Below are positions 1 to 5,919 of a stretch of DNA of 8,507 nt, one piece after another. The notes beneath the pieces are model-generated. The model did no database searches, was not told the DNA's origin, and saw nothing but the letters and a program-made list of their open reading frames with translations. Position numbers and translations under genes: made by a program. Every line of letters starts with the position of its first letter. Position 1 is the stretch's first letter. Origin of the DNA: Xanthobacteraceae bacterium (GTDB taxonomy: Bacteria > Pseudomonadota > Alphaproteobacteria > Rhizobiales > Xanthobacteraceae). The stretch lies in NCBI GenBank assembly GCA_030043175.1, contig JASHYD010000923.1:1-8507 (forward strand), read 5' to 3'.

Positions 1-228
1 CGGCGGGTGCCGCGCATCGTGCTGGCGACCCTCGTCATGGGAGTGTCCATCGCGGGAGTGAACACGTTGTTGGCGTCGTGGCTCAATATCTCCGGCTCTT
101 CGTTCGCCCCCATCGCGGCGCTCGGCCTCGTGGTCGCGGTCGGTCTTGCCGTCTATCTCGGCTGCCTGCAGGCATTCGGCGTGGCGTCGGCGCGGATTTT
201 GCTCCGCGCCATCCGCGAGCGCCTTTAG
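1..228 (+). CDS. murJ: MurJ (MviN) lipid II flippase, C-terminal end only
   Basis: The reading frame is open from base 1, which encodes two arginines before the first possible GTG at 7, and stops with TAG at 226-228. About 75 residues are visible. They form two hydrophobic segments, roughly residues 5-28 and 35-60, and end in a short basic tail (RILLRAIRERL). This matches the last two transmembrane helices and cytoplasmic tail of MurJ, the MOP-superfamily inner-membrane flippase that carries lipid II across the membrane for peptidoglycan synthesis. The short conserved lead-in RRVPRIVLA and the position directly upstream of trpS support the name; as I recall, murJ-trpS adjacency is common in rhizobia. 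The GTG at 7 should not be taken as a start, because the gene begins outside the window. Another polytopic membrane protein cannot be excluded from so short a fragment. Confidence 0.82.
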   Translation, partial: RRVPRIVLATLVMGVSIAGVNTLLASWLNISGSSFAPIAALGLVVAVGLAVYLGCLQAFGVASARILLRAIRERL

Positions 229-240
229 CCGCCGCTAACA

Positions 241-287
241 GCGCCGGCGTCCCCTCCCGGCGCCGGCACGCTCGCGCCTCCGGCGAG
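241..287 (+). terminator. GC-rich hairpins after murJ (possible terminator or mRNA 3' end)
   Basis: Perfect 7-bp arms GCGCCGG (241-247) and CCGGCGC (257-263) enclose a 9-nt loop. A shifted alternative pairs 243-249 with 261-267. A second, smaller stem pairs CTCGC (271-275) with GCGAG (283-287). No run of T follows, so this is not a textbook intrinsic terminator. It could protect the murJ mRNA 3' end or only weakly attenuate transcription into trpS. The structure is read directly from the sequence; its function is inferred. Confidence 0.35.
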
Positions 288-343
288 GAACGGGCCTCTT
301 GCCTGGCGTCGCCTTGCCGTGGCATGGACGCCGGGCGATCAAC

Positions 344-348
344 AGGAG
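344..348 (+). promoter_or_regulatory. Ribosome binding site deciding the trpS start
   Basis: AGGAG lies 7 nt upstream of the ATG at 356. It selects that ATG over the in-frame TTG at 299, which has no comparable signal and would add 19 unconserved residues. Confidence 0.8.
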
Positions 349-355
349 CCGCGAG

Positions 356-1402
356 ATGGCGTTCAATGAGCTGGTTTTTTCCGGGGTTCAGCCGACCGGT
401 AATCTGCACCTCGGCAATTACCTCGGCGCGGTCGTTAAGTTCGTTGCGTTGCAAGAGCGCTATTCATGCGTCTATTGCGTGGTCGACCTCCATGCCCTGA
501 CGCAACCTCTTTCGGTTTGGGGCGGTCCAAAGCAGCTCGCGCACAATACGCGCGAGGTGACTGCCGCTTTCCTGGCCGCCGGAATTAACCCCAAGCGCAA
601 CATCGTCTTCAACCAAAGCCAGGTCCACCAGCACGCGGAACTGGCCTGGATATTCAATTGCGTAGCCCGCATGGGCTGGCTCAACCGCATGACGCAGTTC
701 AAGGACAAGGCCGGCAAGGACCGCGAGAACGCGTCGGTCGGACTTTTCACCTACCCTAATCTGATGGCGGCCGACATTCTGGTTTATCGCGCCACCCATG
801 TGCCGGTGGGCGAGGACCAGAAGCAACACCTGGAACTGTCGCGTGATATCGCCCAGAAATTCAATAATGATTTTGCTGAATCGATTGCGGTCCTGGGGGC
901 GGGCGATGTTTTCTTTCCGTTGCCCGAGCCCCTGATCCAGGGCCCGGCCACCCGGGTCATGTCGCTGCGCGACGGGACCAAGAAGATGTCGAAATCCGAC
1001 ACCTCGGACTATTCGCGCGTTAATCTTACCGACGATGCTGATGCGATAGCGCAAAAAATCCGCAAGGCGAAAACCGATCCGGAACCACTGCCATCTGAGG
1101 AAAAGGGACTGGAGACCCGCCCGGAAGCCGACAATCTGGTCGGTATCTATGCGGCCCTTGCCAATACGCCGAAGTCGGCGGTGCTCAAGCAATTCGGCGC
1201 CGGGCAGTTCTCGACCTTCAAATCCGCGCTGGTCGACCTCGCGGTTGCCAAGCTCGGTCCGATCGGTGCAGAGATGAAGCGGCTCGTCGCCGATCCTGCC
1301 TACATCGACTCGGTGCTGGTCGATGGCGCCGCCCGCGCCGCGCAGCTGGCGGATCAAACCATGAAATCTGTGAAGGAGATCATCGGATTCATCCGCCGTT
1401 GA
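356..1402 (+). CDS. trpS: Tryptophanyl-tRNA synthetase TrpS
   Basis: This is the cytoplasmic class Ic aminoacyl-tRNA synthetase that activates tryptophan with ATP and charges tRNA-Trp. The protein is 348 residues, the usual length for alphaproteobacterial TrpS. The Rossmann core starts at once with [14 protein letters not shown], where HLGN (residues 18-21) is the HIGH-type signature. The second catalytic signature, KMSKS, is intact at residues 210-214. [13 protein letters not shown] (149-161) is the conserved stretch lining the ATP and tryptophan pocket, and a helical anticodon-binding tail follows. The start at 356 is set by an AGGAG 7 nt upstream. The frame is also open back to a TTG at 299, but that extension has no family support. 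The gene sits 127 nt after murJ and 167 nt before the usp gene, so it may have its own promoter, although I could not pick one out. Nothing is missing or broken. Confidence 0.97.
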   Translation: MAFNELVFSGVQPTGNLHLGNYLGAVVKFVALQERYSCVYCVVDLHALTQPLSVWGGPKQLAHNTREVTAAFLAAGINPKRNIVFNQSQVHQHAELAWIFNCVARMGWLNRMTQFKDKAGKDRENASVGLFTYPNLMAADILVYRATHVPVGEDQKQHLELSRDIAQKFNNDFAESIAVLGAGDVFFPLPEPLIQGPATRVMSLRDGTKKMSKSDTSDYSRVNLTDDADAIAQKIRKAKTDPEPLPSEEKGLETRPEADNLVGIYAALANTPKSAVLKQFGAGQFSTFKSALVDLAVAKLGPIGAEMKRLVADPAYIDSVLVDGAARAAQLADQTMKSVKEIIGFIRR

Positions 1403-1569
1403 GGCAAGCTGGCGGACTGCAGCTCCACAAGGTCCGTGCGCCTGGTCGCGATCCGGGGACTTGCTTGCGCTTGTACTGCGACGATGCGTCGTGCCACCAT
1501 TGCACCACATGGGCCGATCGCGATTTAAGGGGCGGTGGCGATCCCCAACACCTCCAATGAGCCGGTTCG

Positions 1570-2064
1570 ATGACCCGTAGGCGAAGGAGCTACGAGGCTG
1601 GTCACCAGGCGAAATACCTGGTGATCATCGACGACACGCTCGAATGCGATCGCGCCATGTATTACGCGAGCCGCCGCGCCGCCCGGGTCGGCGTCAGCGT
1701 CGTGCTGTTGCGCGTCATCGAAACGCGCGACCATAACCAGCAGTGGTTGGGCGTCGCCGATATCATGCGCGCCGAGGCCCATGAGGAAGCCGCCGCCAAG
1801 CTGGCGACATTCGCGGCGCGATCGAACGGCATCGCCGGTATCACCCCGAAATGCGTGATCCGCGAGGGCGAGGTGGCCGAAGAAATTCTTAGGCTTATCG
1901 AGGAGGACGAAGATATAGCCGTGCTGGTCCTCGCCGCAGGGTGCGGTACAGAAGGGCCAGGGCCGTTGGTCTCCAGTCTCGGCAGCAGCGCCGGCACGTT
2001 TCCGATTCCGGTGGCGATCGTGCCTGGGCATTTGAACGACGAAGAGATCGATGCCATGGCCTGA
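1570..2064 (+). CDS. UspA-family universal stress protein
   Basis: This encodes a 164-residue single-domain protein of the UspA fold. A basic leader (MTRRRRSYEAGHQ) is followed by the first beta strand and its acidic turn, KYLVIIDDTLECDRAMYYASRRAARVG (residues 15-41). Then come VVLLRVIE (44-51) and, near the C terminus, LVLAAG (about 118-123), a glycine-rich stretch, and strand VAIVPG. In ATP-binding Usp proteins this late region carries G-2x-G-9x-G-(S/T). Here there is a loose glycine/serine segment ending in SSLGSSAGTFPIPVAIVPG, so nucleotide binding is possible but unproven. Such proteins are cytoplasmic and usually rise under starvation or oxidative or oxygen stress; the exact role of this one is unknown. 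The start is the first ATG after an in-frame TGA at 1558, and no strong Shine-Dalgarno precedes it. The gene lies between trpS and nfu and has its own 5' gap. Confidence 0.85.
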   Translation: MTRRRRSYEAGHQAKYLVIIDDTLECDRAMYYASRRAARVGVSVVLLRVIETRDHNQQWLGVADIMRAEAHEEAAAKLATFAARSNGIAGITPKCVIREGEVAEEILRLIEEDEDIAVLVLAAGCGTEGPGPLVSSLGSSAGTFPIPVAIVPGHLNDEEIDAMA

Positions 2065-2079
2065 AGCTCGGCCGGGCGG

Positions 2080-2108
2080 TTGACCTGTCCGGCCGAAACT
2101 CCCATGTT
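2080..2108 (+). promoter_or_regulatory. Weak candidate promoter upstream of the nfu gene
   Basis: TTGACC (2080-2085) is a good -35 match. After a 17-nt spacer, CATGTT (2103-2108) is a poor -10, matching only about 3 of 6 consensus bases. It lies in the 106-nt gap between usp and nfu. Downstream at 2136-2152 there is a small imperfect hairpin (TTGGG with CCCAA). All of this is suggestive only. Confidence 0.22.
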
Positions 2109-2170
2109 GGTGGTTGGATGTTGTTGATGTCCTTGGGCCTTGAACCCAAAGCGACAGCGGAGATCGCAGA

Positions 2171-2725
2171 ATGTTCATTCAGACCGAAGCGACGCCAAAT
2201 CCCGCAACCCTCAAATTCCTGCCTGGCCGGCCTGTGTTGCCCGACGGAGTGCTCGACATCCCGAGCGCCGCGGATGCTGCCAAATCGCCGTTGGCGGAAC
2301 GGCTGTTCGCCGTCGCGGGCGTCGCCGGCGTGTTTCTCGGCAGCGACTTCATCACGGTGACGAAAGCCGATGCGGAGTGGCAGCATCTCAAGCCGGCAGT
2401 TCTCGGCGCCATCATGGAGCACTTCATGTCTGGCGCGCCGATCGTCAGCCAGGAGGCGCAGGCCGCTGACGCCAGCGAATTTTTCGACAGTCAGGACGCC
2501 GAGACCGTCGCCATCATCAAGGAGCTGATCGAGACCCGCGTACGGCCGGCGGTGGCCAATGACGGCGGTGATATTACGTTCCGGGGCTTCAAGGACGGCA
2601 TCGTGTTTCTCCATATGAAGGGCTCCTGTTCCGGCTGTCCGTCCTCAACCGCCACGCTCAAGCACGGTATTCAGAACCTGCTGCGCCATTTCGTACCGGA
2701 TGTGGTCGAAGTTCGACCCGTGTGA
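2171..2725 (+). CDS. Nfu-type Fe-S cluster carrier (NifU C-terminal domain protein)
   Basis: This 184-residue protein has the two-domain layout of the bacterial/mitochondrial NFU1 type. The N-terminal Nfu_N domain (about residues 1-88) opens with the hallmark FIQTEATPNPATLKF and includes VAGVFLGSDFITVTK. The C-terminal NifU-like domain (about 113-182) contains VRPAVANDGGDITF and the cluster-binding CSGC with cysteines 153 and 156. Such proteins hold a [4Fe-4S] cluster across a dimer and pass it to client enzymes in the cytoplasm; they are not nitrogen-fixation specific. Both ligand cysteines are present and the length is normal. The ATG at 2171 is preceded by GGAG (2159-2162) 8 nt away. MiaB, encoded about 3.7 kb downstream, is a plausible client, since E. 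coli NfuA is known to interact with MiaB, but that link is inferred here. The following 179 nt are non-coding. Confidence 0.93.
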   Translation: MFIQTEATPNPATLKFLPGRPVLPDGVLDIPSAADAAKSPLAERLFAVAGVAGVFLGSDFITVTKADAEWQHLKPAVLGAIMEHFMSGAPIVSQEAQAADASEFFDSQDAETVAIIKELIETRVRPAVANDGGDITFRGFKDGIVFLHMKGSCSGCPSSTATLKHGIQNLLRHFVPDVVEVRPV

Positions 2726-2747
2726 ATAGAGCTGCTGCTCAGACCCC

Positions 2748-2828
2748 TTGCGCAACGCGCAAACAGGTCACGCTCGAGGGCCGCCGGCAAATGCGCCGCG
2801 CGCGTAGTTGCGGGCCTCTCCCGGCCCG
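2748..2828 (+). other. Two perfect hairpins in the nfu-tsaB gap
   Basis: The 179-nt gap 2726-2904 has no credible + strand gene. It contains TTGCGC-AAC-GCGCAA (2748-2762), with a 6-bp stem and 3-nt loop placed 22 nt after the nfu stop, and CGGGCC-(6 nt)-GGCCCG (2811-2828). Neither is followed by a T-run. The first could be a weak nfu terminator. A further inverted pair, CTGTCC (2861-2866) and GGACAG (2888-2893), lies just before tsaB. These are sequence facts without a proven role. Confidence 0.3.
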
Positions 2829-2904
2829 AGCCGTGAGGGCGGTGCCGGTGTGCGGTTGTCCTGTCCGCAGGCGGTAGGGTAGGCACGGGACAGCGGTCGA
2901 TCCG

Positions 2905-3588
2905 GTGCGAGTTCTTGCCATAGATACGGCGCTAGAGGCGTGCTCAGCCGCGATCCTCGATCGCGGGCGGGCGGATCGGGTGACCAGCCGCTCCGTGCCG
3001 ATGACGAGGGGGCATGCCGAAGCTTTGATGCCGCTGGTCGCCGCCGTGATGAGCGAAGCCCATATGGAATTTGGCGAGCTTGATCGGGTTGCCGTCACGG
3101 TGGGACCCGGCAGCTTCACCGGCCTGCGGGTCGGCGTGGCAGCGGCTCGCGGGATCGCCCTCGCCACCGGCAAGCCTGCTGTCGGTTTGACGACGTTGGC
3201 CGCTTTGGCGGCGCCGTTCTCCTCTGCCGAGGAGGGCGAGGCGGTCCTGGCGGCGATCAACGCGCGACACGGCCGCGTCTACATGCAGCGGTTCGGTCCC
3301 GGCGGACGGAGCCTCGGTGCGCCACAGATTGCCTCAATATGCGCCGCGATTCGCGCCGCCACGGCAGGCCCGACGCACATTGTCGGGAATGCCGCAAAGC
3401 TAATCGTGGACGCCTGGCCCGACAACGAGCCGCCGCCGCTCTCGCTGCGCGCCGTGCCAGCGCCGGACATAGCGTGGGTTGCCAGACTCGGAGCGACGTC
3501 AGAGGATTTGACGGCTCCGGTGCGACCGCTCTATCTGGGCGATGCGGATGCGCATCCCCAGGAGGCGGGTATTCTGCCGCGGCGATGA
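2905..3588 (+). CDS. tsaB: TsaB, tRNA t6A37 threonylcarbamoyltransferase complex subunit
   Basis: TsaB is the inactive ASKHA-fold paralogue of TsaD. It dimerises with TsaD and recruits TsaE so that TsaD can place threonylcarbamoyl on A37 of ANN-decoding tRNAs. The 227-residue product begins MRVLAIDTALEACSAAI, the expected first strand and turn of the family. It carries TRGHAEALMPLV (34-45) and the diagnostic GPGSFTGLRVG (67-77), then the short, divergent C-terminal half typical of TsaB rather than the longer metal-binding TsaD. The GTG at 2905 is chosen because it places the conserved IDT motif at the N terminus; its ribosome binding site is weak. The stop overlaps the rimI start in ATGA at 3585-3588, implying translational coupling. 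The tsaB-rimI pairing is widespread in bacteria and supports both names. Confidence 0.95.
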   Translation: MRVLAIDTALEACSAAILDRGRADRVTSRSVPMTRGHAEALMPLVAAVMSEAHMEFGELDRVAVTVGPGSFTGLRVGVAAARGIALATGKPAVGLTTLAALAAPFSSAEEGEAVLAAINARHGRVYMQRFGPGGRSLGAPQIASICAAIRAATAGPTHIVGNAAKLIVDAWPDNEPPPLSLRAVPAPDIAWVARLGATSEDLTAPVRPLYLGDADAHPQEAGILPRR

Positions 3589-4097
3589 TTTTTCCATTCT
3601 TCGTCATCTCGCCTTGGGCGTGGCTCAGCTGGCTGCTGGGCGCCTCGGCATCCGCGGTATCGCCCGCCGGATCGCGCGACGCGGAGCAATTTGCCGCCCT
3701 GCATGCCGCGGCGTTCGGCCGGGGTTGGAGCGCAGAGGAATTCGAGCGGCTGTTGATCGAGCACAATGTGGTCGCCGATCGTGCCATGTCAGGGGCGCGC
3801 CTCGCAGGATTCGTGATCTCGCGCTTGGCGGCCGATCAGGCCGAGATCCTGTCGATCGCGGTTGCGGCGCCCTATCGCGGGCAGGGGCTCGCTCGCAAGT
3901 TGCTCGACGTCCACCTGCGCCGGCTCGCGCTCTATGGGATCGGCGCGGTGTTCCTCGAAGTGGACGAACGCAACCTGCCTGCGCGCCGCCTCTATGCTGG
4001 ATTGAGTTTTCATGAGGTGGGCCGTCGTGAGAGCTATTATGCGGATGCCGGCAAGGAAGGGGGGACCGCACTGGTCCTGAGGCGCGATCTGCCGTGA
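3585..4097 (+). CDS. rimI: RimI-type N-alpha-acetyltransferase (GNAT family)
   Basis: RimI acetylates the N-terminal alanine of ribosomal protein S18 in E. coli, and relatives can act on other N termini. The 170-residue protein has a GNAT fold. Strand pair LAGFVISRLAADQAEILSIAV (73-93) leads into the acetyl-CoA loop RGQGLA (98-103). Then FLEVDERNLPARRLY (123-137) carries the family's catalytic-type glutamate (E125) and tyrosine (Y137). The usual Y-x3-GF is YAGLSF here, with serine replacing glycine. The frame is open far upstream inside tsaB, but the ATG at 3585 overlaps the tsaB stop by 4 nt and gives about the right length. An AGGAGG at 3560-3565 is too distant (19 nt) to be ideal, so re-initiation after tsaB is likely. 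Compared with E. coli RimI (148 residues) there are about 20 extra N-terminal residues rich in F, W and L. Confidence 0.9.
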   Translation: MIFPFFVISPWAWLSWLLGASASAVSPAGSRDAEQFAALHAAAFGRGWSAEEFERLLIEHNVVADRAMSGARLAGFVISRLAADQAEILSIAVAAPYRGQGLARKLLDVHLRRLALYGIGAVFLEVDERNLPARRLYAGLSFHEVGRRESYYADAGKEGGTALVLRRDLP

Positions 4098-4161
4098 CCA
4101 CCACGGATTGGGAAAGCCGGGTGAGGGATGCCCAACCGACAATTTTCGCGCGTCGATCGAG

Positions 4162-4190
4162 TAGACGAATTTCGGTCAGTACTTTAGAAT
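4162..4190 (+). promoter_or_regulatory. Predicted promoter of the fur/mur gene
   Basis: TAGACG (4162-4167, four of six -35 consensus bases) and TAGAAT (4185-4190, five of six -10 bases) are separated by exactly 17 nt. Transcription would start near 4197, leaving a leader of about 48 nt before the ATG at 4245. This is the best promoter in the window, and it sits in a locally AT-richer stretch (4160-4220) of an otherwise GC-rich region. Confidence 0.55.
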
Positions 4191-4199
4191 GGTTCTTAC
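4183..4199 (+). promoter_or_regulatory. ICE-like (Irr-box) operator overlapping the -10 of fur/mur
   Basis: The sequence is TTTAGAA (4183-4189), TGG, TTCTTAC (4193-4199). The iron control element bound by the rhizobial haem-responsive regulator Irr is, as I remember it, TTTAGAA-N3-TTCTAAA. The left half is identical and the right half matches 5 of 7. The site covers the predicted -10, where binding would be expected to repress. The right half also belongs to a second perfect palindrome, GTTCTT-AC-AAGAAC (4192-4205), giving three alternating half-sites. Assignment to Irr is inferred from the motif. Confidence 0.5.
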
Positions 4200-4244
4200 A
4201 AGAACTGCGCACTATTACTGCGGTATCGAGGGACCGTGCTCGGA

Positions 4245-4694
4245 ATGACGGGAGCCAGCGTGACGCAGGAACAGCTCAATCACATCGAGGCTCAATGCGT
4301 CGCCAAAGGTATGCGCATGACCGAGCAGAGGCGGGTCATTGCCCGCGTCCTGTCCGGAGCTGAGGATCACCCGGACGTCGAGGAGTTGTTTCGCCGCTGC
4401 GCGTTGATTGACAGCCGGATTTCGATCTCGACGGTTTACCGCACTGTCAAGCTGTTCGAGGACGCTGGTATTGTGGAGCGACACGATTTTCGCGCCGGGC
4501 GGGCGCGCTACGAGCAACTGCGCGAAAGCCACCACGACCATCTCATCAATTTGCGCACCGGCGAAGTGGTCGAATTCGAGTCCGCGGAAATCGAGCGTTT
4601 GCAGGCCGAAGTGGCGCGTCAGCTCGGATATCGCCTGGTCGATCACCGACTGGAACTCTACGCGGTGCCGCTCGATGACAAGATCAAAGGCTGA
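4245..4694 (+). CDS. fur: Fur/Mur-family metal-responsive transcriptional regulator
   Basis: This is a 149-residue ferric-uptake-regulator family repressor. The N-terminal winged helix includes KGMRMTEQRRVIARVL and the recognition-helix segment SRISISTVYRTVKLF (57-71). The dimerisation half has YEQLRESHHDHLINL with HHDH at 96-99, and DHRLELY at 133-139. Likely metal ligands are H42, E90, H96-H99, E117 and H134. The E. coli structural-zinc cysteines (CxxC after HHHDHLI) are absent, replaced by N102 and T105, as in rhizobial Fur/Mur proteins that often sense manganese. It is not Irr, which has a different N terminus and haem motif. In rhizobia such proteins repress manganese uptake (sitABCD/mntH) or iron genes; which metal applies here is undetermined. 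The gene has its own promoter with an ICE-like site. Start alternatives are GTG 4236, ATG 4245 (chosen) and GTG 4260. Confidence 0.93.
   Translation: MTGASVTQEQLNHIEAQCVAKGMRMTEQRRVIARVLSGAEDHPDVEELFRRCALIDSRISISTVYRTVKLFEDAGIVERHDFRAGRARYEQLRESHHDHLINLRTGEVVEFESAEIERLQAEVARQLGYRLVDHRLELYAVPLDDKIKG
4250..4254 (+). promoter_or_regulatory. Ribosome binding site inside the fur 5' end (alternative start at 4260)
   Basis: GGGAG lies 5 nt before an in-frame GTG at 4260, which is the best-spaced Shine-Dalgarno for this gene. Using it would give a 144-residue protein instead of 149 from the ATG at 4245 or 152 from the GTG at 4236. Which start is used cannot be decided by eye. Confidence 0.4.
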
Positions 4695-4737
4695 CAGAGG
4701 CTTAACTGCGCTTTCGCCGCCCAGCTTGCCGGCCAAC

Positions 4738-4823
4738 ATCGCCTTGTCCCGGCGATCACGAGCACGCCACAAAGGGCCTCGTTACCGGCCGGGCGGCCGC
4801 AAGCCCGGCCGTGACGAACGAGG
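4738..4823. repeat. Paired palindromic REP/BIME-like intergenic element
   Basis: The 186-nt gap between fur and plsC holds two hairpin units in direct repeat. Unit 1 is ATCGCC (4738-4743), 7-nt loop, GGCGAT (4751-4756). Unit 2 is CGGCCGGGC (4786-4794), 8-nt loop, GCCCGGCCG (4803-4811), flanked by an outer 6-bp stem CCTCGT (4777-4782) with ACGAGG (4818-4823). Both units share CCCGGC-NN-T-N-ACGA at 4748-4761 and 4804-4817. ACGAG at 4758-4762 can also pair with CTCGT at 4778-4782, so two alternative folds compete. The layout resembles the dispersed intergenic palindromes common in Bradyrhizobium-type genomes. It may also end fur transcripts, although there is no T-run. Confidence 0.55.
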
Positions 4824-4880
4824 AACTGCCCGCAAGAGCCGTTACCCGGCGTTGCCCACGCAGATAAAACAGGGGTGACG

Positions 4881-5669
4881 GTGCGGGTTTTTCTCTCCAT
4901 CGGCGCGATTGCGGCTCTCACGGTGGCACTGTTGCCCCTTCAATGGCTGGCGGTGCGCATGGGATGGCCGCTGCGCCGGCGCATCCCAACCTTTTATCAT
5001 GGCCTCGTTTGTAAGATTGTGGGCGTTCGCATCACCTCGATCGGGCGGCGAATCGAGGAAGAGCCGCTGTTGATCGTCGCAAACCATACGTCCTGGCTCG
5101 ACATTTCTGTGATCACGGCGCTCGCGCCAGTGGTGTTCGTGGCAAAGCGCGAGGTCGGCGCGTGGCCGATCTTCGGGCTTCTGGCAAGGCTTCAGCGCTC
5201 GGTATTCGTCGATCGCGCGCGACGCCACAAGACGCAGGATGTGAACAGCGAAATTGCCCGGCGGCTCGCCGGTGGCGATCCGGTCGTGCTGTTTGGGGAA
5301 GGTACATCGAGCGATGGTAATCGCGTGCTGGCGTTTCGTACGGCGCTCATTGGATCGGCACGCGACGCGATCGCCGAAGCCCGGCAGATCAAGCGGGTCT
5401 GGATTCAGCCGCTGTCCGTCGCCTACACGGCCCTGCTCGGACTGCCGCTCGACCGCAAGAGCAGGTGCTACGTGGCGTGGTACGGGGGAGCGTCTTTGTT
5501 ACCACACCTGCGGCAATTGGTAGCACGCGGCGCCATCGACGTGACGGTGAGCTGGGGCAATCCCATCGCCTTTGATGCGTTGTCCGATCGCAAGGCCGTG
5601 GCGGCCGAGCTCGAACGCGATGTCCGCGCCATGACCCTCGCGGCGTTGCGTCGCCGGCCGCCGTACTAA
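4881..5669 (+). CDS. plsC: PlsC-family 1-acyl-sn-glycerol-3-phosphate acyltransferase
   Basis: This inner-membrane enzyme acylates lysophosphatidic acid to phosphatidic acid, the second acylation in phospholipid synthesis. From the GTG at 4881 the protein has 262 residues, a normal length. It opens with a hydrophobic N-terminal segment (about residues 2-26, probable membrane anchor). The catalytic NHTSWLD box follows, with H69-x4-D74, then FVAKREVG with FVDR at 109-112, the glycerol-phosphate-binding segment FGEGTSSDG (138-146), and a later VWIQPLSVAY. In most relatives the third block reads FPEGT; here glycine (GGG codon) replaces proline, while E and G-T remain. GTG 4881 is preferred because AGGGG (4871-4875) is 5 nt upstream; the in-frame GTG at 4875 would overlap that signal. 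A related acyl-ACP:lyso-ornithine-lipid acyltransferase (OlsA) is a possible alternative identity, although no olsB is visible nearby. Confidence 0.87.
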   Translation: MRVFLSIGAIAALTVALLPLQWLAVRMGWPLRRRIPTFYHGLVCKIVGVRITSIGRRIEEEPLLIVANHTSWLDISVITALAPVVFVAKREVGAWPIFGLLARLQRSVFVDRARRHKTQDVNSEIARRLAGGDPVVLFGEGTSSDGNRVLAFRTALIGSARDAIAEARQIKRVWIQPLSVAYTALLGLPLDRKSRCYVAWYGGASLLPHLRQLVARGAIDVTVSWGNPIAFDALSDRKAVAAELERDVRAMTLAALRRRPPY

Positions 5670-5919
5670 TGGCGGTCCACGGCAGTCCGATGGGCGAGTT
5701 GCGCGCGAGCGAATGGGGGGCCAAGCGGGTCGTGAATAAAATTATGATTGCGCCGACCACAGGCCGGACCCGCCGTCGCACCGACAGCACGCGGGGGCCG
5801 GCGGTCTCGATGCGTTGGCAGCCGGCAATTTCTTTTTGGCGCAAACAATCCTATATCAGCATCAGGGCGGGGCGGCAAATCGCGGTAATCTTGCAACGAC
5901 ACCGGGGAATCTCAAGGGC
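5670..5919. other. plsC-miaB gap with no convincing gene
   Basis: These 250 nt lack a recognisable gene. An AT-rich island at 5734-5750 includes TAAAAT (5737-5742) and TATGAT (5743-5748), and another at 5827-5857 includes TATATC (5852-5857). Each resembles a -10, but none has a good -35 at the right distance. The stretch probably holds the miaB promoter and leader. An open frame begins at an ATG overlapping the plsC stop (TAATG, 5667-5671) and runs to 5959, but its 96-residue product is arginine-rich, resembles nothing I know, and overlaps miaB. Confidence 0.4.

Noticed and set aside
299..355. TTG at 299 as the trpS start
   Set aside because: No ribosome binding site precedes it and the 19 extra residues are not family-like; AGGAG positions the ATG at 356.
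464..1510. 348-codon open frame on the minus strand across trpS
   Set aside because: It is an antisense shadow of the high-GC trpS coding frame. The product is H/R-rich with no recognisable domain, while the + strand frame is an intact TrpS with both catalytic signatures.
1403..1569. tRNA, small RNA or intrinsic terminator in the trpS-usp gap
   Set aside because: I found no cloverleaf, no T-run terminator, and only a short 5-bp inverted repeat (CGACG-ATG-CGTCG around 1480-1492) and a 4-bp GGGG/CCCC pair, which is no better than chance in this base composition.
1895..2614. 239-codon open frame on the minus strand across usp and nfu
   Set aside because: It spans two well-supported + strand genes and their gap, and its product resembles nothing. 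This is typical of GC-rich shadow frames.
3339..3584. Upstream extension of rimI into tsaB
   Set aside because: The frame is open only because of high GC. tsaB is translated there in another frame, and the ATGA overlap at 3585 gives the natural start.
4245..4694. Identification of the Fur-family protein as Irr
   Set aside because: The N terminus and recognition region (SRISISTVYRTVKLF, HHDHLINL) are of the Fur/Mur type; the Irr-style haem motif and divergent HHH region are absent.
5836..5857. TTGGCG (5836) with TATATC (5852) as a miaB promoter
   Set aside because: The spacer is only 10 nt, far too short for a sigma-70-type promoter.
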